This document shows, piece by piece, positions 7,523 to 13,028 of a DNA stretch of 13,028 nt. The translations under genes were made by a program, and so were the position numbers. The stretch is from an uncultured Prevotellaceae bacterium (GTDB lineage Bacteria; Bacteroidota; Bacteroidia; Bacteroidales; Bacteroidaceae), in contig CABSGW010000049.1 in NCBI GenBank assembly GCA_902477365.1, positions 1 through 13,028 on the forward strand, written 5' to 3'. Position 1 is the stretch's first letter. Each line of letters opens with the position of its first letter. Below the pieces are notes generated by a model, which was not told the DNA's origin, searched no databases, and worked only from the letters and a program-made list of their open reading frames with translations.

Positions 7523-8025
7523 ATGAAAATCCGTTCGTTCCTTCTTCTGATAGTGTGCTTTGTTGCTTCCATCGCAGTTTCGGCCAAAGGAAAAGAGAAA
7601 GTCTACATGTTTGGAGTTTCTGAGAGTTTTACGGATTCAGGCATTCTTGTTTGCTGGCATAAGCGATTCATTTTAAGAGTTTTACGGATTCAACGATCTA
7701 TATAACGGAGATTCAGTTGATAGAAGGGGCGCAGATACAGCATAAAACTAAATTTCTGCTTGAGCGTGCTAAATATAGTGCGCAATTAAAGAATTATATG
7801 TCACGTGAGATGGGACAAGGAGACCGTGTGAATGTGCTGTTCTTCAATAAGAGAAAAAAACGGTTGGAAAAGAAATTCTTGAAAGTACGTAATCGGTATT
7901 TGGCAAGAAAGAATATGAAGATTGAAGTATTGCCTGCTTCCCGTTTTCGTTTTGAATGGGTGGGTGAAGTGTTTGATAATAATAGCGGAACACTTCCCGC
8001 TTCGCAGCAAGAGACTTTGGAATAA
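7523..8025 (+). pseudogene. Small secreted protein gene broken by a 53-bp insertion
   Basis: The frame from ATG 7523 starts with a signal peptide (MKIRSFLLLIVCFVASIAVS, cut near AKG), reads VYMFGVSESFTDS, then runs into unrelated residues and stops at 7705. The rest lies in another frame up to the stop at 8025. Removing 53 bases (7640-7692) joins the halves exactly: SESFTDS continues as TIYITEIQLIEGAQIQ and then a Lys/Arg-rich segment (FFNKRKKRLEKKFLKVRNRY). The restored product would be 149 residues. I recall small exported Bacteroides proteins with a similar N-terminal pattern, of unknown function. As it stands the gene is broken, unless the repeat can be removed by recombination or the ribosome shifts frame. 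It ends five bases before the kinase gene, so it is probably the first gene of that operon. In-frame starts at 7496 and 7508 are also possible. Confidence 0.75.
7623..7692 (+). repeat. 17-bp direct repeat flanking a 36-bp insert
   Basis: AGAGTTTTACGGATTCA occurs at 7623-7639 and again at 7676-7692, separated by 36 bases. The repeat period is 53, which is not a multiple of three, so the second copy plus spacer shifts the reading frame. The spacer does not look like a copy of either flank, so this is not a simple tandem duplication. Confidence 0.9.
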
Positions 8026-8030
8026 TTTTC

Positions 8031-8903
8031 ATGCAGCGACTGTGCTATTGTATAGCGGATTGCCCGATACAATTGGAAATAGCAGAGGATGCTATTGATA
8101 CGTTGTTGTTGGTATCTTACGAGCCTTTCCGTTGTTTGAGATTTATGGATACTTGTTTGTTTTCAGCAAGTATCTGGACGTTGGAATCAGATATATTTCA
8201 ATTACCTGAATATATAGGGACTTTTGATTGTGGAAGTATTCTAGTACAGGTTTATAAAGGAAAGGATGAGTATGTATTTAAGATAATGGATTATCATCAT
8301 TTCCATTGTTGCAGTATGAGGGCTACAACTAATTTTAAGTACATACAAATAGGATTGAAAGGAAATGATAGTCAGCGTTTCTTAGGACTTAATAATGCTT
8401 TGATGATTGCATTTGCTTTTTCTGCGACAAGTAAATCAGTATTGTTGGTACATGCATCAACTATTGTGTGCGAAGGGAAAGGTTTGTTGTTCTTAGGGCG
8501 TAGCGGAACAGGTAAAAGTACACATGCTCGGTTGTGGAAGGAGGCTTTTCCACAGATTGAATTGCTGAATGATGATAATCCGGTATTGCGTATTGTGGAT
8601 GGTAGGTTAGTTGTCTATGGAACTCCTTGGAGCGGTAAAACTCCCTGTTATAAAAATAAGTCCGTTCCATGTGGTGCTATTGTGCGTTTATCGCAGGCAC
8701 GCTGTAATCGGATTGTAAAGGACAGTATAGTAGCAGCTTATCCTTCCTTATTGGCCGCTTGTTCTACGATGATTTGGGACAAGGTTTCTTATGATGAAAT
8801 CTGTAAGACTGTGGAAGAAGTAATAAAGCAAGTACCATTATATCATTTGGAGTGTCTTCCAAATCTTGATGCTGCTTGTATATGTCATTCAATGGTGATG
8901 TAA
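8031..8903 (+). CDS. HPr-kinase-like P-loop protein
   Basis: 290 residues. The core resembles the HPr kinase/PEP-carboxykinase fold as found beside PqqD-type genes: LLVHAS before the nucleotide site, Walker A GRSGTGKST at 156-164, the metal-binding segment LLNDDNP with Asp181-Asp182, and the YGTPWSGKT motif at 196-204 followed by a conserved Cys/Lys-rich segment and VRLSQA. The first 110 residues are less conserved and carry several Cys (LCYCIADC). Related kinases in lasso-peptide clusters phosphorylate the precursor peptide, so a peptide or small-protein kinase role is possible but not shown here. The stop overlaps the next start in TAATG, which suggests translational coupling. Base use is rich in A+T (8161-8220 has 20 G/C of 60). 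The family is fairly sure, the substrate unknown. Confidence 0.8.
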   Translation: MQRLCYCIADCPIQLEIAEDAIDTLLLVSYEPFRCLRFMDTCLFSASIWTLESDIFQLPEYIGTFDCGSILVQVYKGKDEYVFKIMDYHHFHCCSMRATTNFKYIQIGLKGNDSQRFLGLNNALMIAFAFSATSKSVLLVHASTIVCEGKGLLFLGRSGTGKSTHARLWKEAFPQIELLNDDNPVLRIVDGRLVVYGTPWSGKTPCYKNKSVPCGAIVRLSQARCNRIVKDSIVAAYPSLLAACSTMIWDKVSYDEICKTVEEVIKQVPLYHLECLPNLDAACICHSMVM

Positions 8904-9406
8904 TGGAAAAGATTCTGGTTCCGAATACGGTCTTCTTTGCTCAGGTTGAACTCTTGTTAAAGGAGGGTAAGGAGGTCGTTTTTTATATAAAAGGGAATAG
9001 TATGCGTCCGTTCTTGGAAAGTGGAAGGGATGAGGTGATCTTAAAGAATGCTTTACAAGTAAGGATAGGTGATGTCATTTTGGCTTTTATAGAGAAACGT
9101 TACTACGTGCTTCACCGTGTCATAGATATACAAGATGAACATTTTGTATTGCAAGGTGATGGAAACTGTCATACGGAAATATGTTCGATCGAAGATGTTT
9201 TGGGTAAAGCTATCGGCTTTTATCGTAAAAATAAGAAGGCTCCTTATTTAACCAGTGGACGGAAATGGCGTTTCTACTCTTTTTGTTGGATGCATTTGTC
9301 TCCGTTTCGTCGTTTTCTGTTAGCTTTCTATCATAGAATTTGGCTGAAGATATTTCCTATACAAATACATAAAAAACAATCAGATGAGAATAGCAAAAGG
9401 GTTTGA
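8903..9406 (+). CDS. S24/S26 signal-peptidase-like protein
   Basis: 167 residues from the ATG that overlaps the kinase stop; a longer frame from 8876 is less likely because it would overlap the kinase by 28 bases. The serine peptidase pattern is clear: KGNSMRPFL with nucleophile Ser33, RIGDVILAF at 54-62, then YYVLHRVID with His71, and LQGDGN further on. A His in this LHRV position is how the ER-type and archaeal signal peptidases build a Ser-His dyad, unlike the Ser-Lys dyad of ordinary bacterial LepB. There is no N-terminal membrane anchor; the C-terminal part (about 120-155) is aromatic and basic and may touch the membrane. Between a kinase and a PqqD-like gene, it could cut the leader of a modified peptide, but no substrate is seen. 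Confidence 0.8.
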   Translation: MEKILVPNTVFFAQVELLLKEGKEVVFYIKGNSMRPFLESGRDEVILKNALQVRIGDVILAFIEKRYYVLHRVIDIQDEHFVLQGDGNCHTEICSIEDVLGKAIGFYRKNKKAPYLTSGRKWRFYSFCWMHLSPFRRFLLAFYHRIWLKIFPIQIHKKQSDENSKRV

Positions 9407-9656
9407 ACTACGTACGGTATGTGGAGAGAAGATTATCGTTGCGCAAGGTTTAGAGCATATTAATTTCAATAAAGTCGTGGTGTTGAACGAGACTGCTTCT
9501 TGTTTATGGGAGACATTTGTTGAACGAGATTTTACAGAACAAGATTGGATTGACTGTTTGATTAGTCAATACGATGCTTCATTAGATGTGATTATTTCTG
9601 ATGTACAAACTTTGATTACAAAGTTCCGTGCAGAAGGTATGATTGAAGGTGTTTAA
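9384..9656 (+). CDS. PqqD-like protein (leader-peptide-binding fold)
   Basis: 90 residues, the usual PqqD size, overlapping the peptidase gene by 23 bases. The start MRIAKGFELRTVCGEKIIV gives the beta strands. The conserved middle VVLNETASCLWETF (about 32-45) is the family's LNE(T/S)xxxxW motif. A helical wing follows with DWIDCLISQYDAS and a C-terminal helix ending AEGMIEG. PqqD-fold domains bind leader peptides of ribosomally made, modified peptides and present them to enzymes. The enzymes it would serve here are probably the upstream kinase and peptidase. The gene is A/T-rich (9541-9600 has 19 G/C of 60) and is closed by a strong hairpin four bases after the stop. Confidence 0.85.
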   Translation: MRIAKGFELRTVCGEKIIVAQGLEHINFNKVVVLNETASCLWETFVERDFTEQDWIDCLISQYDASLDVIISDVQTLITKFRAEGMIEGV

Positions 9657-9659
9657 AAT

Positions 9660-9701
9660 AAGCGTCTGTCTACCATGGATCTCATAGGTTGACAGACGCT
9701 T
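9660..9701. terminator. Terminator hairpin between convergent genes
   Basis: AAGCGTCTGTC at 9660-9670 pairs perfectly with GACAGACGCTT at 9691-9701. After one T-T mismatch, ACC/GGT extends the stem inward. T-rich runs follow on both strands (TTAATATCGTTTT rightward, TTATTTTAAA leftward), so it probably serves both the PqqD-like gene and the minus-strand gene ending at 9711. Confidence 0.8.
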
Positions 9702-9710
9702 AATATCGTT

Positions 9711-10697
9711 TTATCGGGTACGTTTTTCTTGTTTTTGGCGTGTTGGTGTGGAGCGTTGTTGTGTGTTGTGTGACCGGGTAGAGCTTTCGCGTTTACGGAC
9801 TGTCTGATTGGGCTGACTGCGCGTAGGACGTGTTTCTTGTTGTTCTCTGTTTTTTACCGTTACTCGTGTGGAGCTTTCTCTTGTTCTGCGTGACTGGTTT
9901 AAGAAGTCCTGCTTAGATTGCGTTTTTTTTTCTTCGTTACTTCTGTTGTATTCCACACGTTTTTCACTTTGCCCATTTCTTGTCTGGTTTAAAGTCCGTT
10001 GAGGTCTGTCAGATGCATTATGAACGGGAGGACGGTTGGTATTGGATTCTTGACGTGTGGGTCGATCCCCATTATTCCGGTGTGGCTGTTGTGAATTGTT
10101 AGGACGGTTTTGCCATTCCATTTTTCCATCAGAACGCATATGAAAACTGCCTGAACTATGGTTGTCGGGTCTGCTATTCTCTCTGCGAGGCGGATTGTTT
10201 CGATAGTGCCTGTCGCGTAAACCGTTTCCAGAACGGAATGTCATGTTACGATAGGGACTCCGATAATTTCGGTGATGAGCAACCGCTCTTCTTCCTCTGT
10301 ATACATTCACAATGACAGGCCTGTTAAAATAATAATAATCACGACGATAATGATCGTGGCAGTTCCAATGCCATCCAACGTTCAACCACCGTACTGGTCT
10401 ATAAAAATAGGCTGTAGATAGGAAACGGGTGTATTGCCAATCAAACAGCACAAATCGGAAATCGGCATTTCTATACCCCCACCAAGTACCATATACATCA
10501 TTGGCTGATGATACATTCAATAGGTAGTCAAGATTTATCTCGTAAGCACGGTTACATTGTTCTTCAGTTAAATTCAGTTCATAAGCCATTTTGTCGGTTA
10601 AGAACCATGCTTGTCGCTGTGCTTCGTTGTAATCAATGGCCAGTCCGGGAAGGGACAAGCCCATTGCAATTATAAAAGATAGAAAAAGTCGTTTCAT
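9711..10697 (-). CDS. Secreted protein with Arg/Asn/Gln-rich low-complexity tail
   Basis: 328 residues with a signal peptide (MKRLFLSFIIAMGLSLPGLA). A folded N-terminal part follows (about 21-140), rich in Trp and Tyr, containing MAYELNLTEEQCNRAYEIN and WWGYRNADFRFVLFDWQY. The LTEEQ in a helix recalls the LTxxQ motif of Spy/CpxP periplasmic chaperones, but the rest does not match them and I make no firm assignment. From about residue 145 the protein is low-complexity and strongly basic, dominated by Arg, Asn, Gln, Ser, Thr and Pro, with a repeated RESSTR (in RTRESSTRV and RKRESSTRS). Such a tail could bind nucleic acid, cell wall or acidic polymers; that is inference. It is transcribed toward the trio and ends at the shared hairpin. 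Function unknown. Confidence 0.75.
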   Translation of the reverse strand: MKRLFLSFIIAMGLSLPGLAIDYNEAQRQAWFLTDKMAYELNLTEEQCNRAYEINLDYLLNVSSANDVYGTWWGYRNADFRFVLFDWQYTRFLSTAYFYRPVRWLNVGWHWNCHDHYRRDYYYFNRPVIVNVYRGRRAVAHHRNYRSPYRNMTFRSGNGLRDRHYRNNPPRRENSRPDNHSSGSFHMRSDGKMEWQNRPNNSQQPHRNNGDRPTRQESNTNRPPVHNASDRPQRTLNQTRNGQSEKRVEYNRSNEEKKTQSKQDFLNQSRRTRESSTRVTVKNREQQETRPTRSQPNQTVRKRESSTRSHNTQQRSTPTRQKQEKRTR

Positions 10698-10882
10698 CGT
10701 TGCTGTTTTTAGAGGGTTAATAATCTCTATATCTGCAAAGATGCTGTTTTTTTATGAAAGTCTTATAGGGATATTCCCTATTTTATGATGGGAATATCCC
10801 TATAAGACTCAGACTATATCTCTTTCTGAATTTCTGATCACGGATTTTTATTGGTTTGAAATATATGAACTGTTTACAAGTC
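10698..10882. other. Intergenic region before the basic secreted protein
   Basis: No gene is seen. It contains the perfect 20-bp inverted repeat and, on the minus strand, CATCTTTG (10736-10743), which is one base off the TAnnTTTG -7 consensus. A promoter there would place its -33 region inside the inverted repeat, but no TTTG is found at the right distance. Confidence 0.35.
10759..10809 (-). terminator. Perfect 20-bp inverted repeat, probable terminator
   Basis: AGTCTTATAGGGATATTCCC at 10759-10778 is the exact reverse complement of 10790-10809, with an 11-base A/T-rich loop. It lies after the stop of the acetyltransferase gene. In that direction the stem is followed by TTTCATAAAAAAA, a weak T-tract at best. 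Termination is the simplest reading, but the perfect and long stem could also be a small mobile repeat or an operator. Confidence 0.6.
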
Positions 10883-11365
10883 TTACAAACTTAAAAGAAA
10901 AAAATCACAGTCGTCATACGGATAATCGTATGTGATGGGAAGATGTTCTTTTTTTATTTTTTTGAATCCGGCTTTCTCATAAAATAAGTGTGCCCTTTCT
11001 GTGTTTTTGGGCGTATCTAGAATAATGGTTTTAAAGTGATGTGCTTTTGCAAACTCTTCAAGGATTGTGTATAGTTGGCGTCCCAAATAATGTGGTTTAC
11101 CTCTATATGCTTCGTATACAAAAAACTTTTTCAAAATGCCCAAACCATTTCCTTTATTCATCAGACCGATGGTACCGGCTACTTTACCGTTTTCTTTAGC
11201 TACCCAAAAGTTTCCTCCGTCTTGTATGTAGTTTTCTGTTATGTGGAGCAGTTCGGGTTGGTCTTCCACGCTTACCAAGGGCCGTGTACCGTCGTTTTGG
11301 CAATGCAAGACAAGTGCAATGATCTGGTCCTTGTCCGATTCAGTGTATGTCTTTATTTCTATCAT
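10883..11365 (-). CDS. GNAT-family N-acetyltransferase
   Basis: 160 residues starting at MIEIKTYTESDKDQIIAL. The GNAT fold is clear: strand 1 (EIKTYTESD), NFWVAKENGKVAGTIGL for strands 2-4, the acetyl-CoA site KKFFVYEAYRGKPHYLGRQLY (motif A, here a variant of the usual R-G-x-G-x-G/A as RGKPHYLG), KTIILDTP, and NTERAHLFYEKAGFKK near the end. It should transfer an acetyl group from acetyl-CoA to an amine; the acceptor is unknown. An upstream in-frame ATG at 11389 would overlap the preceding gene, while the one used here leaves a four-base gap. It is the second gene of a two-gene unit with the MmcQ/YjbR-like gene. Confidence 0.88.
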   Translation of the reverse strand: MIEIKTYTESDKDQIIALVLHCQNDGTRPLVSVEDQPELLHITENYIQDGGNFWVAKENGKVAGTIGLMNKGNGLGILKKFFVYEAYRGKPHYLGRQLYTILEEFAKAHHFKTIILDTPKNTERAHLFYEKAGFKKIKKEHLPITYDYPYDDCDFFLLSL

Positions 11366-11369
11366 GGTT

Positions 11370-11750
11370 TTAGTGTGCGGATTTATCAATTAGTGTTTTT
11401 TCCTTTTTTGACAAAGAATGGTAGACAATGTCGTAAGATTGTTGTACGAGTTCTTTGATTGTTTCGTCGGGTACATCTTGGTTGAAATAAACACTGATCC
11501 AGTGACGTTTATTCATGTGCCATCCGGGTCTTATGCCTAGGTAGGTTGCCTGCAGTTCTAGATTTTTGTCTGGTTTGCATTTCAGGCAACAAAAGTCAAA
11601 AACCTCAATATTACAGTAACAAAACCATTTACTACCAATGTAAAAGCATAGTACGTCACGACTATATTTGTCAGGTACATTCGGAAAGGGCATTTTCTCT
11701 CTTACTCCTTTGAATGAAAGGCAATATGTTCTAAATTCCTCAATGTTCAT
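11370..11750 (-). CDS. MmcQ/YjbR-family protein
   Basis: 126 residues, typical length. Family signs are the start MNIEEFRTYCLSFKGVREKMPF, the middle strand run VLCFYIGSKWFCYCNIEVFDFCCLKCKP (Cys-rich), the PGWHMNKRHWISVYF motif and the helix DETIKELVQQSYDIVYHSLSKK. These proteins have a CyaY/double-wing-like fold and are described as possible DNA-binding proteins; the function is not established. Seven Cys in the first 58 residues is on the high side. It is transcribed just ahead of the acetyltransferase gene. No clear promoter match is seen upstream. Confidence 0.85.
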   Translation of the reverse strand: MNIEEFRTYCLSFKGVREKMPFPNVPDKYSRDVLCFYIGSKWFCYCNIEVFDFCCLKCKPDKNLELQATYLGIRPGWHMNKRHWISVYFNQDVPDETIKELVQQSYDIVYHSLSKKEKTLIDKSAH

Positions 11751-11813
11751 AGTTGGATGGTTCTTTGAATGAATGCTGTTTAGAGATGCGGAAATGTTCC
11801 TGTTAAAACCAAT

Positions 11814-11851
11814 GCAGAGCGTAGCCTTGTTTTATAATCGCTACGCTCTGC
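11814..11851 (-). terminator. Hairpin after feoB
   Basis: GCAGAGCGTAGC at 11814-11825 pairs perfectly with GCTACGCTCTGC at 11840-11851 around a 14-base A/T-rich loop. On the minus strand it is followed by ATTGGTTTTAA. It lies 24 bases after the feoB stop and probably ends that transcript. Confidence 0.65.
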
Positions 11852-11875
11852 TCCAATGAAATGACAGTGTATAGG

Positions 11876-13028
11876 CTATCCCATGAAGAGCGAGGCTATA
11901 TGGAAGGTCAGGAAAGCACAAACCCAAGCCAATGCAGTAGTATAGAATGCTGTGAAAAGCGCCCATTTCCATTGCCCTGACTCATTCTTGATAGCCGCAA
12001 TAGTAGCGATACAAGGGAAGTAGATGAGGGCAAAAACCAAATAGGCCAGTGCCGCTGCCGGCATGATGGTTTGGGCCAGCACGTGTTGCAGGTGTGTATC
12101 TTCTTCTATACTTTCGGCTTCGTCAGCACGGTCGCCGGCATAAATTACTCCAAGCGTACTTACAACCAACTCTTTTGCCCCCACACCAGACAGAATGCCG
12201 ATACCCATTTTCCAGTCAAAACCTAACGGTGCGATGGTGGGTTCTATGGCACGTCCTATACGTCCTATGTAGGAGTTTTCTTGTTGCTGCTGATGTGTTT
12301 CGTTTATCTCGGGACGGGGATAATAACCTAAGAACCAGATAATGATACTGCTGATCATGATGATGCCGCCCATTTTCCGCAGATATTGTTGTCCTTTCTC
12401 CCACGTGTGGCGTAAGATGGACTTGCTGGTCGGAATACGATAAGGGGGTAGTTCCATGACAAAAGGAAGATTGTCTCCCTTGAGCAGGAAACGGCTGAAC
12501 AGACGAGCCATCAGTACGGCCAACAAAATCCCTAATGAGTAGAGACTCAACATGACCAGACTCGCATGTTTCGGAAAAAAAGCTCCGATAAAAACAATGT
12601 AGATGGGTAACCGGGCACTGCACGACATTAAGGGGGTGACGAGCATCGTAACCAATCTGCTTTTAGGGCTTTCGATGGTACGCGAAGCCATTACGGCGGG
12701 GACATTACAGCCAAAGCCCATAATCATAGGGATGAATGACTTACCATGCAATCCCATCTTGTGCATCACTTTGTCCATGATAAATGCGGCACGAGCCATG
12801 TAACCTGAGTCCTCAAGTAACGAGATAAAGCAATATAATATCAATATGTTGGGCAGAAACACAATGACACTTCCCACGCCACCTATGATACCGTCTACAA
12901 TCATATCTTTCAGTGGACCGTCATTCATGTAAGTTGCTACAAAACTGCCGAAAGTTCCTACCAGCCATTCAATGCCCTGCATCGGATAATCACCTAGTAC
13001 AAAAGTACCTTCGAACATAAGGAACAGC
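11876..13028 (-). CDS. feoB: Ferrous iron transporter FeoB, C-terminal part (N-terminus beyond right edge)
   Basis: 383 residues of the membrane half of FeoB; the frame is open to the right edge (LFL precedes MFEGTF), so the GTPase domain lies outside the window. Seen here are the first gate segment GFGCNVPAVMASRTI with its conserved Cys (about 12695-12718), TPLMSCSARLPIYIVFIGAFF after it, and the second gate segment GVGAKELVVSTLGVIY, plus repeated hydrophobic helices. FeoB imports Fe2+ across the inner membrane, driven by its cytoplasmic G domain. The C-terminus (AFLTFHIASLFMG) is complete. Regulation lies upstream and is not visible here. Confidence 0.96.
   Translation of the reverse strand, partial: LFLMFEGTFVLGDYPMQGIEWLVGTFGSFVATYMNDGPLKDMIVDGIIGGVGSVIVFLPNILILYCFISLLEDSGYMARAAFIMDKVMHKMGLHGKSFIPMIMGFGCNVPAVMASRTIESPKSRLVTMLVTPLMSCSARLPIYIVFIGAFFPKHASLVMLSLYSLGILLAVLMARLFSRFLLKGDNLPFVMELPPYRIPTSKSILRHTWEKGQQYLRKMGGIIMISSIIIWFLGYYPRPEINETHQQQQENSYIGRIGRAIEPTIAPLGFDWKMGIGILSGVGAKELVVSTLGVIYAGDRADEAESIEEDTHLQHVLAQTIMPAAALAYLVFALIYFPCIATIAAIKNESGQWKWALFTAFYTTALAWVCAFLTFHIASLFMG

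Noticed and set aside
7623..7692. CRISPR-like repeat
   Set aside because: There are only two copies, with no leader, further spacers or cas genes; it is a direct-repeat insertion inside a gene.
8876..8903. Longer start for the peptidase-like gene
   Set aside because: It would overlap the kinase gene; the ATG in TAATG at 8903 gives tidy coupling and matches the family's usual N-terminus.
11366..11389. Longer start for the acetyltransferase gene
   Set aside because: It adds eight residues outside the fold and overlaps the preceding gene; the strand-1 start at 11365 is better.

Overview
The window looks like chromosomal DNA of a gut Bacteroidales species (Bacteroides or Phocaeicola type). The main reasons are several matches to the Bacteroides -7 promoter element TAnnTTTG, a mostly absent Shine-Dalgarno sequence, a short primary-type sigma factor without region 1.1, and protein families typical of that order. 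The species itself cannot be read from the sequence.

Layout: (1) 1-2509, minus: a large secreted transglutaminase-like protein, cut by the left edge. (2) 2510-2895: a divergent intergenic region with a -7-like element facing each way and several short repeats. (3) 2896-7391, plus: a membrane-anchored MutS-family ATPase, a lipoprotein-type HtrA/Deg protease with two PDZ domains, and a sigma-70 factor. Each has its own promoter-like signal, and terminators follow htrA and the sigma gene. (4) 7448-9701, plus: a small secreted-protein gene broken by a 53-bp insertion bounded by 17-bp direct repeats, then a tightly packed trio of HPr-kinase-like protein, S24/S26 signal-peptidase-like protein and PqqD-like protein. 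The trio ends at a strong hairpin. (5) 9711-10697, minus: a secreted protein with an Arg/Asn/Gln-rich tail. (6) 10883-11750, minus: an MmcQ/YjbR-like gene followed by a GNAT acetyltransferase, separated from the previous gene by a perfect 20-bp inverted repeat. (7) 11876-13028, minus: the C-terminal half of the ferrous iron transporter FeoB, cut by the right edge.

The HtrA-like protease and the sigma factor fit a housekeeping or envelope-stress neighbourhood. The kinase-peptidase-PqqD trio is the most unusual part. These three families recur in gene clusters for ribosomally made, modified peptides (PqqD as the leader-binding domain, HPr-kinase-like enzymes as peptide kinases). Here, however, no precursor, cyclase, radical-SAM enzyme or exporter is visible, so the substrate is unknown. 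The trio is richer in A+T than the genes around it. The broken gene lies only five bases upstream and was probably co-transcribed with it.
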